A program made the translations under genes and the position numbers. Positions 43,175-51,886 of a DNA stretch of 64,000 nucleotides are shown here, one piece after another (the stretch's first letter is position 1; each line of letters opens with the position of its first letter). Source of the DNA: Chondrinema litorale. Its GTDB lineage: Bacteria; Bacteroidota; Bacteroidia; Cytophagales; Flammeovirgaceae. The stretch is taken from NCBI RefSeq assembly GCF_026250525.1, contig NZ_CP111046.1:248001-312000 (forward strand). Reading direction: 5' to 3'. The notes under the pieces are model-generated. The model had not been told where the DNA came from. It was given only the letters and a program-made list of their open reading frames with translations, and made no database searches.

Positions 43175-43585
43175 ATGGAAGATCAAAAAAAGAAGAGCAT
43201 ATTAAACTTTAAAGTATTATTTAACCTCTTATTTGTCTTTTTTCTGGCTAGCTCAGCCTATGCGCAAAACGGTGCAATGGCAGACATGACCTCCGAAGAA
43301 AAAGCCGAACTGTTAACTGAAAAGCAAAAGGAGAAAATCGAGTTTTACGACGATCAGGAAGAAAAAATGTACGATGTAAACCTGAAGTATGTAAAAGAAA
43401 TGGAATCGATTGTGGCAGAAGGAAGGTCTATGTCAACTCTAAATAAGTTGCAAAGTATGAGTGGCAAAAAAGATAAAGAAGTAAAAGAAATACTAGATAA
43501 AGACCAGTATAAAACATACCTCAAAATGAAAGAAGATGTAAGGCAAGAGATGAGGAATCGCCGTGGTTCAGGCAACTGGAAGTAG
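43175..43585 (+). CDS. Small helical periplasmic protein, Spy/CpxP-like
   Basis: A 136-residue exported protein. The signal peptide is longer than usual, with a basic start (MEDQKKKSILNFK) and cleavage after SSAYAQ (about 31). The mature part is all-helical and highly charged. It has two LTxxQ-like segments, LLTEKQKEKIEFYDDQ and ILDKDQYKTYLKMKE, which recall Spy/CpxP-type periplasmic chaperones or sensors. A basic C-terminus (NRRGSGNWK) follows. The assignment is from motif resemblance only. It precedes an outer-membrane beta-barrel gene and a two-component system, which would suit an envelope-stress role. Confidence 0.6.
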   Translation: MEDQKKKSILNFKVLFNLLFVFFLASSAYAQNGAMADMTSEEKAELLTEKQKEKIEFYDDQEEKMYDVNLKYVKEMESIVAEGRSMSTLNKLQSMSGKKDKEVKEILDKDQYKTYLKMKEDVRQEMRNRRGSGNWK

Positions 43586-43635
43586 CAAAAACAATCGCCA
43601 ATTTCTTTTCATGTAATTGGTTTCCTTTCCAGGAT

Positions 43636-43661
43636 AGAGACCGCTTCGGTCTCTTCCTTTT
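43636..43661 (+). terminator. Hairpin terminator after the small helical protein
   Basis: An 8-bp perfect stem AGAGACCG (43636-43643) pairs with 43647-43654 around a 3-nt loop, followed by TCCTTTT. Confidence 0.6.
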
Positions 43662-43689
43662 ATAAAATCTACCTCAATAAAATTCAACC

Positions 43690-44322
43690 ATGCTAAAAAA
43701 TATATTTACTATTCTGTTGCTCCTTATAATCGGAAACAGCTGCTATGCTCAGCGAAATAGTGCTGGTCAAATATTTAGTTACTTTAAAAAAGGTGTTGGT
43801 ATTAGCTTTCTGTCTCCGATTAATGCAAATGATTCGGGTGTAAGAGCTGGTTTCCATTTGGGTTTTGCCCCTTCATTTCCACTTGGTGAAAATACGATTC
43901 TAAAACCAGAGCTAGCTTTTTCTATGAAAGGCGGCAAAGCAGGATACAACCCAAGTAATTTGGGTGTGTTCGATGGAGACATTACTTATAAAATTAACTA
44001 TCTGGAATTGCCAGTCGCTGTCGGTTATAAAATAGGCAGACTCTTTCAAATAGAAGCAGGAGCTTATGGCGCTTTGCCAGTTGGCACTTCTTTCGACTTT
44101 GACGGGCAATTTGTAGCCGGCTATGGCAGCTTTGATAAAGATGATATTCACGACTTCGATTATGGACTAATTGGAGGAATTAAAATTGGTCCATTGGGTA
44201 TTAGGTATTATCACGGATTAACCACAGTGGCAGCAACGGATATTTCAGAAGTGTTTTTGGGAGATGCTTCTCAATATACTGTGCAGATTTATTTTCAAAG
44301 AAGTAAAAACAGGGGTTTCTAA
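43690..44322 (+). CDS. PorT-like outer-membrane beta-barrel protein
   Basis: A 210-residue exported protein with signal peptide MLKNIFTILLLLIIGNSCYAQ. Alternating hydrophobic strands follow (ISFLSPINANDSGVRAGFHLGFAPSFPLG, TYKINYLELPVAVGYKIG, FQIEAGAYGALPVG, YGLIGGIKIGPLGIRYYHGL). This is the pattern of the small eight- to ten-strand outer-membrane barrels (PF13568 type). A Cys in the signal region is not placed as a good lipobox. It is followed after 29 bp by the histidine kinase gene, so it may be co-transcribed with the two-component system. Its role is unknown; structural or sensory. Confidence 0.78.
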   Translation: MLKNIFTILLLLIIGNSCYAQRNSAGQIFSYFKKGVGISFLSPINANDSGVRAGFHLGFAPSFPLGENTILKPELAFSMKGGKAGYNPSNLGVFDGDITYKINYLELPVAVGYKIGRLFQIEAGAYGALPVGTSFDFDGQFVAGYGSFDKDDIHDFDYGLIGGIKIGPLGIRYYHGLTTVAATDISEVFLGDASQYTVQIYFQRSKNRGF

Positions 44323-44340
44323 CAAATTAATACAAAGAGC

Positions 44341-44347
44341 AAGGAGG
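44341..44347 (+). promoter_or_regulatory. Strong Shine-Dalgarno-like site before the histidine kinase
   Basis: AAGGAGG lies 4 nt before the GTG at 44352. Bacteroidota genes rarely show such a strong site, so it favours the GTG start over ATG 44409. Confidence 0.35.
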
Positions 44348-44351
44348 TATT

Positions 44352-45458
44352 GTGAGAGTGCTTGAATTGGAAAATAATTGCGAATACAATCTAAGTTATG
44401 AGATAAAAATGAAGCAATTTTATACGCGTGTAATAGTGGTGATGCTCACAGCTATGATCATCACTTTTATGATGGGTCTCTCTCAGGTAAATGTAATGAT
44501 TCGCCTAACAGAGCTAGATATTTACAAATTCGATGCTTTTGATTATATCCGCAGAATTGGGCTCATTTTTATGGTTTCGCTTTTATTCTTGTCGGCTAAT
44601 ATTTTCTATAATCAGATCAATATTGGGAAGCTGAGTTTTAACCTTACCAAGCCTTTGGGCATCATTACATTTAACCTCCTCATATTTATTCCACTACAAT
44701 TTATACTGGTTGTACCCAGAGCAGAAAAGATAACTTCTATTCCCAGAAGAGCCGAATTAGATTACAGTAATGGCGGTATTTTAATTGGTTTGATGATGTC
44801 TAGCCTTGTGCTCATGTTGGTCTCAGTGCTAATCGGAACGGTTTATCGATTTATGCGAGATAACTACCAAATGAGGTTAAAAAATGAAATTCTTCAAAAA
44901 GAAACAGCCGAAGCTAGGTTTGCCAATTTAAAAGAACAACTCAATCCACATTTCTTATTCAATTCACTTTCAACCTTAAATGGATTGATCGATGAGTCTC
45001 CCGACAAAGCAAAGAAATTCTTATATGATATATCTGATGTGTATCGCTATGTATTGAAAAATGAAGGTGTAAATCTGGTTTTACTTACTGAAGAGATGGA
45101 TTTTGTAAATGTGTATTTGGGAATAATTAAAGAGCGATTTGGTGATGCTGTAATGATAAAAAAGAACATCGACTGTAAATTTATGAGGTCTAAAGTATTG
45201 CCACTTTCTATTCAGATGCTCATAGAAAATGCCATCAAACACAACAATTTTGATTCTTTACACCCGCTTTGCATTAGCATTCACTCGAATGACGAACAGT
45301 TAGAAGTGGAGAACAATCTAAGACCAAGATTTGTAGCTAATAATCATTCATTAGGTTTATACAATATCAACCAGCGATACAAATATTTATCAGATAAAGA
45401 AGTAATCATCAAGAAAACAGACTCATTGTTCAACGTGCAAATCCCTCTTTTAAAATGA
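44352..45458 (+). CDS. LytS/YehU-type sensor histidine kinase
   Basis: A 368-residue membrane kinase of the His_kinase family PF06580. Four TM segments are visible (about 24-42, 68-84, 102-122, 142-165). The phospho-acceptor is His200 in LNPHFLFNSLSTLN. The ATPase part has LSIQMLIENAIKHN and the G-box-like HSLGLYNINQRY. The start is either GTG 44352, with a good AAGGAGG upstream, or ATG 44409 just before TM1. Its stop overlaps the LytTR regulator by 4 bp, so the pair is a co-translated two-component system. There is no large extracellular sensor domain; the signal is probably sensed in or near the membrane, possibly with the adjacent outer-membrane proteins. Confidence 0.93.
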   Translation: MRVLELENNCEYNLSYEIKMKQFYTRVIVVMLTAMIITFMMGLSQVNVMIRLTELDIYKFDAFDYIRRIGLIFMVSLLFLSANIFYNQINIGKLSFNLTKPLGIITFNLLIFIPLQFILVVPRAEKITSIPRRAELDYSNGGILIGLMMSSLVLMLVSVLIGTVYRFMRDNYQMRLKNEILQKETAEARFANLKEQLNPHFLFNSLSTLNGLIDESPDKAKKFLYDISDVYRYVLKNEGVNLVLLTEEMDFVNVYLGIIKERFGDAVMIKKNIDCKFMRSKVLPLSIQMLIENAIKHNNFDSLHPLCISIHSNDEQLEVENNLRPRFVANNHSLGLYNINQRYKYLSDKEVIIKKTDSLFNVQIPLLK

Positions 45459-46234
45459 ATGTATTGATTATAGAAGATGAAGTAAATCTTGCCAGACAAC
45501 TAGTAAAACTGCTTACAGAAATTGATCCTAAGATAAAGATTTTATCGGTTGTCGATTCAATACAATCGGCTGTTGCATTTATTTCAAAAACTGAAAATAT
45601 CAATCTGATCCTGGTAGATATTTATTTGAATGACGGGCTTTCTTTTGAGATTTTTGAACAGGTTGAATGTAAATCGCCAGTTATTTTTTGTACAGCTTAT
45701 GATCAATACGCACTTAAAGCTTTTGAGCTAGATAGTGTAGATTACCTTTTAAAACCAATAAAAAAATTATCGTTGCAAAAGGCGGTAGATAAGTATAAGC
45801 GCTTGTTTTTAGATAATAATCCATCTGAGGAGCCACATAATTTCTCCGATACCGTCCAACACCTTTACGATCAACTAAAACAAGAAAAGCGTTATCAAAA
45901 GAATTTTTTATTACCCTACAAAGATCGATTAGTACCAGTTGGAGTTTCAGAAATCAGCTATTTCCAAGCAGATTATGGCATGGTGAAATGCGTAACGGAT
46001 GATAGCCGACTTTTCCCCTTAGACCAAAGCCTTGATGCAGTAGCTGAGAAATTAGACCCAAATAATTTCTACAGAGTAAATCGCAGATTCATTGTAAAGC
46101 GAGATTCTATTGTTGATGTTGAATATTATGTAAACCGTAGATTACATCTTAACATCTCGCCCAAACCCCAAGAACCAGTAATAATAAGCAAGGCCAAAGT
46201 AACAGAGTTTAAGCAATGGATGAATGTTGTATAG
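45455..46234 (+). CDS. LytTR-family response regulator
   Basis: A 259-residue regulator. The receiver domain (1-120) has acidic pocket IIEDE, phospho-acceptor Asp55 in LILVDIYLNDG, a Thr in FCTAYDQYA and Lys in LLKPIKK. The C-terminal LytTR DNA-binding domain (about 150-256) shows LLPYKDRLVPVGVSEISYFQADYGMVKCV and FYRVNRRFIVKRDSI. It starts inside the kinase gene (ATGA overlap). The target genes are not evident; the upstream receptor/DUF4249/outer-membrane genes are the natural candidates. Confidence 0.95.
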   Translation: MNVLIIEDEVNLARQLVKLLTEIDPKIKILSVVDSIQSAVAFISKTENINLILVDIYLNDGLSFEIFEQVECKSPVIFCTAYDQYALKAFELDSVDYLLKPIKKLSLQKAVDKYKRLFLDNNPSEEPHNFSDTVQHLYDQLKQEKRYQKNFLLPYKDRLVPVGVSEISYFQADYGMVKCVTDDSRLFPLDQSLDAVAEKLDPNNFYRVNRRFIVKRDSIVDVEYYVNRRLHLNISPKPQEPVIISKAKVTEFKQWMNVV

Positions 46235-46518
46235 CTTTTAATATTCATTCTATAACACAAAAATTAAAGCTCTTAAAAACTAAATGAAATTATTTTTGCT
46301 ATACCTATTAAACAGGTTTAATAGTATAAATACTTGTGTTTTAAACGATATTTATAATATTATATCCATAATAATAAATAATATTAAAATTATATATGGC
46401 TTATAACTTAGCTATATTGAAAGACATTCATTTGCATTTCTTCTGTATTTTTTAGTAATTGCAGTAGTTATCTCCTCTTCTTTAGAATCTATTAGTGTAA
46501 TTATACGCTTTTCAAAAT

Positions 46519-47166
46519 ATGAAAATTGATATAGAAAGAATTAAGAAGAGAATTGCCTCTCATAATGATAAACTTGCTTTTAGAAGTTTTTACCAATATT
46601 ATTTCGAAAGACTTTTTGCCTTTGCTTTGCGCTTTTTAAAGTCGAGAGAATTGGCAGAAGAAGTGATTTCTGAAGTTTTTCTGAAAATATGGAATAACAG
46701 AAGTAATCTTTTAGAAATAAAAAATATAGAAACCTACCTCTATGTTTTAGTAAAAAATCATTCACTTAACGTCATTAAAAAATCATTAAAAGAGCAAAAT
46801 ACCCATCTGTCTTTAGATGATGCGCACTTCGAATTAGCGATAGAAAACTTTACTCCAGAAGCCGCCTATTTTGCCGAAGAACTTCGCGATGAGATAGACA
46901 AAGTAATCGAAACATTGCCTACAGCCTGCAAAAACGCATTTTTTTTAGTAAAAGAAGATCAGCTCAATTATGCGCAAGCTGCCGAAATTTTAAATGTTTC
47001 TCCCTATACTGTTAAGAATCAGGTGTTAAAAGCTGTAAAAAGAATTAGAGAACATTTAACGCAGAAAAGATCTGATGAAAATCTCAACTCAACCAACATC
47101 AGAAACATCAATAATCTCATATCTTTTTTAATAGTGATAGAAAATTTAATTTTTTTTCTGGACTGA
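46519..47166 (+). CDS. ECF RNA polymerase sigma factor (FecI-like, Bacteroidota type)
   Basis: A 215-residue sigma-70 family member. Region 2 (about 22-92) contains YQYYFERLFAFALRFLKSRELAEEVISEVFLKIW. Region 4 (about 122-185) contains LPTACKNAFFLVKEDQLNYAQAAEILNVSPYTVKNQVLKAVKRIREHL. The hydrophobic C-terminal tail (FLIVIENLIFFLD) is seen in many SusC-linked sigma factors. It is followed by the FecR gene and an STN-bearing SusC, so it should direct transcription of the downstream glycan utilisation genes on ligand binding. Confidence 0.95.
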   Translation: MKIDIERIKKRIASHNDKLAFRSFYQYYFERLFAFALRFLKSRELAEEVISEVFLKIWNNRSNLLEIKNIETYLYVLVKNHSLNVIKKSLKEQNTHLSLDDAHFELAIENFTPEAAYFAEELRDEIDKVIETLPTACKNAFFLVKEDQLNYAQAAEILNVSPYTVKNQVLKAVKRIREHLTQKRSDENLNSTNIRNINNLISFLIVIENLIFFLD

Positions 47167-47303
47167 CGTAGTCTGCTTTCCAAAAACTTTTGTCCTTTCT
47201 ATGAGGAGATAATTAATGCAAATTTAAATACTACAGATTTGAACTGTAGGCTGGTACGCTTGTACAAAATTTTCAAACCTATTACGATTTTCGAATTAAA
47301 TAT

Positions 47304-48308
47304 ATGTCAGATATAGATGAAATATTGGTCAAGTCTCTCACTGGAGAAGAGCTCAACGAGCACGAAAAAGCTTTTCTAGAAGAATGGCAAAAACAGTCTG
47401 AAACAAACACTGATACAGTAAAAAAACTAGAAAAATACTGGAGTCATAAACGGAATGTAAATAAAGATTCCATGGATAAAGTGTGGAATACTTTAGAAAC
47501 CAGTATTGACGATGAAGCGCCAAATCAAAAAATAGCAAAGAAAAATTCTTTCTTTAAATTCTATTATTACATAGCTGCTTCTGTAACACTAGTACTTGGC
47601 TTTGTTTTTTATCAACAGTATTTTCATACAGATAACCCAGACGGAACAGATACAAAAATCGCATTGGTTTCTAGAAAAAATGCTAAAGGAGTAAAAAGAA
47701 ATATTACCCTTTCTGATGGGACTTTTATAAAACTAAATGCAGATAGCGAGATCAAATTTCCAGAAAAGTTTAGTGGCAAAACCAGAGAAGTTTATCTAAC
47801 AGGAGAAGCATTTTTTGAAGTAGAAAAAGACCCTAAAAGACCTTTTATTATTCACACGGGGAATATCTTAACCAAGGTTTTAGGTACAACATTTAACATT
47901 CGTGCCTATCCGGAAGACCAAGATGTAGAAATAGCTTTGGTAGAAGGTAAAGTTGCTATTAACAAAGAATCAAATTCGGCTGAAAATACAATTTACTTGC
48001 AACCTAGCGATGTAATGAGCTATAATAAAGCACAAGATAAAATTACTACTACGTCGAATGTAGATTTATCTAAAATAATATCTTGGAGAAGCAATCAACT
48101 CATTTTTGAAAATGCATCTTTTGATGTAATAGTAAAAAAACTGGAAAGATGGTACGGAGTAAAATTTACTATCTCTAACAAAGTAAATACGCAAGGAGGC
48201 TTTACCGGAAAATTTGAAGATGAGTCTTTAGAAATGCTCCTAAATAAAATCAGTCATTCAATAGAGTTCAATTATCAGATTAATAATAAAGAAGTAATTA
48301 TAGAATAG
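47304..48308 (+). CDS. FecR family anti-sigma factor
   Basis: A 334-residue single-pass inner-membrane regulator. The cytoplasmic N-terminal part (about 1-85) would bind the sigma factor. One TM segment spans 86-106. The periplasmic FecR domain (about 118-225) has RNITLSDGTFIKLNADSEIKFPEKF and REVYLTGEAFFEVEKDPKRPFIIHTG. The C-terminal DUF4974-like domain (about 262-334) has LIFENASFDVIVKKLERWYGVKFTI. It relays contact with the STN domain of the SusC encoded next. It follows the sigma gene by 137 bp. Confidence 0.95.
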   Translation: MSDIDEILVKSLTGEELNEHEKAFLEEWQKQSETNTDTVKKLEKYWSHKRNVNKDSMDKVWNTLETSIDDEAPNQKIAKKNSFFKFYYYIAASVTLVLGFVFYQQYFHTDNPDGTDTKIALVSRKNAKGVKRNITLSDGTFIKLNADSEIKFPEKFSGKTREVYLTGEAFFEVEKDPKRPFIIHTGNILTKVLGTTFNIRAYPEDQDVEIALVEGKVAINKESNSAENTIYLQPSDVMSYNKAQDKITTTSNVDLSKIISWRSNQLIFENASFDVIVKKLERWYGVKFTISNKVNTQGGFTGKFEDESLEMLLNKISHSIEFNYQINNKEVIIE

Positions 48309-48498
48309 GTAGGTATCCATTAACAAATCTAATAGGGGAATGAAGATTAAAGAAAACACAAGTTAAGAAAAAAGCCAGGTTCATACACTTAAGAAGAACG
48401 CTGGCTTAGCTTAGAATGCAGTGAAATTGTTTGGTCGCAGTTAGACTACTTTCTAAGCACGTTATTGACCTTTTTACAATCAAAAACTAGTTAAAAAT

Positions 48499-51400
48499 AT
48501 GAATTTGAAATTACTTAGACAAATTGCATATATGTCTAGAATAGTACTATATGGAATAATTTTACAAGCGACCTTAAGTGCTGTGTTGCTTGCAAATGAT
48601 GGAAACGCACAAACTAAAAGTGTAGAAGAAATATATCTAACACTTCAGGTAAAGAATGCGACCTTAAAAGAAACCTTCCACAAAATTGAAGAAGAAACAG
48701 GTTTTCTCTTTGCTTATACAAAAAATACAATCGACTCTAACGATAGGGTAAATTACATGTCGCAAGCTAATTCTCTTGGAGATATGCTGCGGTTTATCTC
48801 TAAAAATGCAGGATTGAGCTTTACCCGAATAGGCAAAAATATTCTGGTAAGTAAAAAAGCCACATCAGATACAACCGATGTAAAAGAGGTAATTCAAGAA
48901 GCCCAACAATTTAAAGTGAGTGGAAGAGTAACTTCTGTTGATGATGGTGAACCACTGCCAGGAGTAAGTATTTTAATCAAAGGCACAACTACCGGAACTA
49001 CTACCGATATTGATGGTAATTATTCATTTGCTGTTTCAGATGAGGCTGCTACAATGGTAGTTTCGTATGTGGGATTTAAAACACAGGAGATCAATGTTGG
49101 TGGCAGATCAATTATTAATATCGGTTTAGAAGTAGATGTTGAAAGCTTAGAGGAAGTAGTAGTTGTGGCTTATGGTTCTCAGAGTAAGCAAAAAGTAACT
49201 GGTTCGGTTCAAAAAGTAGGTGAAGATGATTTAAAAGACCAACCAGTGGCGCAGGTAACACAAAAGCTTCAAGGTAAATTAGCGGGTGTACAAATTACGC
49301 AAAACTCAGGTATTCCCGGTCAAGGGATGACGATTCGCGTAAGAGGTCAAACATCCATTTCTGCTGGTAGCGACCCTTTATATGTAGTAGATGGTTTTCC
49401 AATTACTGGCGATATTTCTAACATGAACCCAGATGAAATTGAGAGTATTACGGTGTTGAAAGATGCTTCTTCCACTTCTTTATATGGTTCAAGAGCGGCA
49501 AACGGGGTGGTAATTGTAACTACTAAAAGAGCCAAAGCAAATAGGTCTGAGTTTTCATTTAATGCATATTATGGCCTTCAACAAATACCTCAAAAAGGCA
49601 GACCAGACATGATGAATGCCAGAGAGTTTGCGCAGTTCAAAAAAGAAGTTGCAGAAGAAAATAATCAGGCAGTAGGAGATATGTTTGCCAATCCAGAAGA
49701 ATATGGTGAGGGTACCGATTGGTTTGATGTTGTAACTAGAGTAGCTCCAATAGAAAATTACTCAATATCCTTTAAAGGGAGTAATGAGAAGTTCAGTACT
49801 TCGATTGTAGGGGGATATTTCAGGCAATCGGGGGTATTACTCAATTCTCATTTCGAAAGAATCTCGTTAAGAGCCAATTCTGATTACAGAATTAATGATA
49901 GGGTAAAAGTAGGACTCAATTTAGCACCAACGTTTACCAATAACAGTACACCTCAAAGTGATGGTATTTGGTACAACACGGGTGGTATCATTCAGTCAGC
50001 CATGCTTACAAGCCCATTGGCACCTTACAAAAATCCAGATGGTTCAATTCCATTAAGTGTGAGTGATGAATATGGTACTGCAGCAGCGCCTAACTGGTAC
50101 AATCAAGTTCAAATTGTAAAAAATACGGCTAAAAATGTGGGTTTGTTGTCTAATGCTTTTGCTGAAGTAAGCATACTTGATAACCTGATTTTCAAAAGTT
50201 CAATAGGTGTAGATTTAGGTAATACTGTGAGTGATTCTTTTTATCCATCTACAGCAGGTAGTTTATTCAATCCACCAAACGAAGCAGATGCTTCTCGCAT
50301 TAGTGGGTCGCATGGCAATAGTTATGCGTATTCTTGGATGTTTGAAAATACGGTGAGTTATAACAATACTTTTGGCGACCATAGTTTTGATGTGTTGGCT
50401 GGTTATACTTCACAAGCAGCACGCTCAGAAAGTGGTTCGATGACTGGTACTGGCTTTCCAGATAATGAAGTACAGACTTTAAATGCAGCCAAAACCATTA
50501 CTGGTTCAACAGATATACAAGAGTGGAGTTTGGCTTCAATCGTAGGTAGAATCAACTATAGTTTTAAAAATAGATATATCATTTCTGCAGCTATTCGTCA
50601 AGATGGTTCTTCTAAATTTGGTTCTGATAACAGGTGGGGTAGTTTTCCTTCAGTTTCAGCGGGTTGGGTTATTTCAGACGAAGCTTTTATGCAAAGTTTA
50701 ACACCTGTTTCATTTGCTAAGGTAAGAGCTAGCTACGGTATTACGGGTAATAATAATATTGGTAATTATACCCAATATGCCAACATGGTAAATACCAATA
50801 ATCCATTTAACGATGTGTATTTGAGTGGAAAAAGTGTGGATGGATTGAATAACACCGAACTCGGTTGGGAAACCACAAAACAATGGGATATTGGTGTTGA
50901 TTTTGGTTTGTTTGATGATAGAATTTCCCTTACTTACGATTACTACAGAAAAGTGACAAACAATCTGTTATACACTGTTGAAATTCCTATCTCTTCTGGC
51001 TTTTATAATTTTGCTACCAATGTAGGTGAGCTTGAATTCTGGGGACACGAAGTTGCTGTGAGAACCAAAAACTTTACAGGTCCATTCGCATGGAACACAG
51101 ATTTTAATATTTCATTCAACAGAAATAAAGCGGTAAAACTAGGTACAGCCAATGCTGCAATTTATGGAGAATACACCATTACAGAAGTTGGCCAGCCACT
51201 TGGTCGTTTATATGGTTTAGTTTGGGAGGGAGTTTATAGAAATCAGGAAGAATACGATGCACTACCAAAACATCAAGGCTCTGATGTAGGTACCATCCGA
51301 TTTAAAGATGTGGATGGTGATGGAACAGTTACTAATGATGATAGGGATAGAACCTATATTGGTAATACTGCCCCAAAATTTACCCTAGGTTTTACAAATA

Positions 51401-51870
51401 CCTTTGCTTATAAAAACTTCGACTTGTCTATAGTAGCACAAGGTGCATTCGGTAATAAGATTGCAAACATCAGCGAAAGATTTACTGGTAACCTCGATGG
51501 TTCATTTAATGTAATTAAAGACCTTCAAAATAGATGGAGATCGCCAGAAGATCCCGGAAATGGCAGATACGGAACGACTAAGTCTGGTACTACAGGTCCA
51601 GAGAGAGACTGGTTCAGTTCAAAATTTGTGTACGATGGCTCTTACCTCACCATTAAAAACATCACATTAGGTTACACACTACCAGCTGAAAAAGTAAAAC
51701 TCTTTAAAACATTTAGGGCCTATTTGAGTGTGCAACAAGCATTTGTATTTACAGATTATCCCGGTGGAAATCCAGAAGTATCTGCCGCAGTGGGGCTATA
51801 CTCTGGTGCTGATGTAACTACTTATCCGGTTCCGAGAACCTTTACATTGGGTGTAAATATGACATGGTAA
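48499..51870 (+). CDS. SusC family TonB-linked transporter with STN signalling domain
   Basis: A 1123-residue outer-membrane transporter. After a signal region (about 1-38) there is an STN domain (about 42-118: IYLTLQVKNATLKETFHKIEEETGFLFAYT through ILVSKK), which contacts FecR. A carboxypeptidase-regulatory-like domain follows (about 131-208: VSGRVTSVDDGEPLPGVSILIKGT). The SusC sequence LEEVVVVAYGSQSKQKVTGSV leads into the plug with LYVVDGFPI and ASSTSLYGSRAANGVVIVTTK. The barrel ends at FTLGVNMTW. It is paired with the SusD gene 16 bp downstream and lies under the FecI/FecR pair, so this is the importer of the utilisation locus. Confidence 0.96.
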   Translation: MNLKLLRQIAYMSRIVLYGIILQATLSAVLLANDGNAQTKSVEEIYLTLQVKNATLKETFHKIEEETGFLFAYTKNTIDSNDRVNYMSQANSLGDMLRFISKNAGLSFTRIGKNILVSKKATSDTTDVKEVIQEAQQFKVSGRVTSVDDGEPLPGVSILIKGTTTGTTTDIDGNYSFAVSDEAATMVVSYVGFKTQEINVGGRSIINIGLEVDVESLEEVVVVAYGSQSKQKVTGSVQKVGEDDLKDQPVAQVTQKLQGKLAGVQITQNSGIPGQGMTIRVRGQTSISAGSDPLYVVDGFPITGDISNMNPDEIESITVLKDASSTSLYGSRAANGVVIVTTKRAKANRSEFSFNAYYGLQQIPQKGRPDMMNAREFAQFKKEVAEENNQAVGDMFANPEEYGEGTDWFDVVTRVAPIENYSISFKGSNEKFSTSIVGGYFRQSGVLLNSHFERISLRANSDYRINDRVKVGLNLAPTFTNNSTPQSDGIWYNTGGIIQSAMLTSPLAPYKNPDGSIPLSVSDEYGTAAAPNWYNQVQIVKNTAKNVGLLSNAFAEVSILDNLIFKSSIGVDLGNTVSDSFYPSTAGSLFNPPNEADASRISGSHGNSYAYSWMFENTVSYNNTFGDHSFDVLAGYTSQAARSESGSMTGTGFPDNEVQTLNAAKTITGSTDIQEWSLASIVGRINYSFKNRYIISAAIRQDGSSKFGSDNRWGSFPSVSAGWVISDEAFMQSLTPVSFAKVRASYGITGNNNIGNYTQYANMVNTNNPFNDVYLSGKSVDGLNNTELGWETTKQWDIGVDFGLFDDRISLTYDYYRKVTNNLLYTVEIPISSGFYNFATNVGELEFWGHEVAVRTKNFTGPFAWNTDFNISFNRNKAVKLGTANAAIYGEYTITEVGQPLGRLYGLVWEGVYRNQEEYDALPKHQGSDVGTIRFKDVDGDGTVTNDDRDRTYIGNTAPKFTLGFTNTFAYKNFDLSIVAQGAFGNKIANISERFTGNLDGSFNVIKDLQNRWRSPEDPGNGRYGTTKSGTTGPERDWFSSKFVYDGSYLTIKNITLGYTLPAEKVKLFKTFRAYLSVQQAFVFTDYPGGNPEVSAAVGLYSGADVTTYPVPRTFTLGVNMTW

Positions 51871-51886
51871 AACTTTAATTGTGAAA

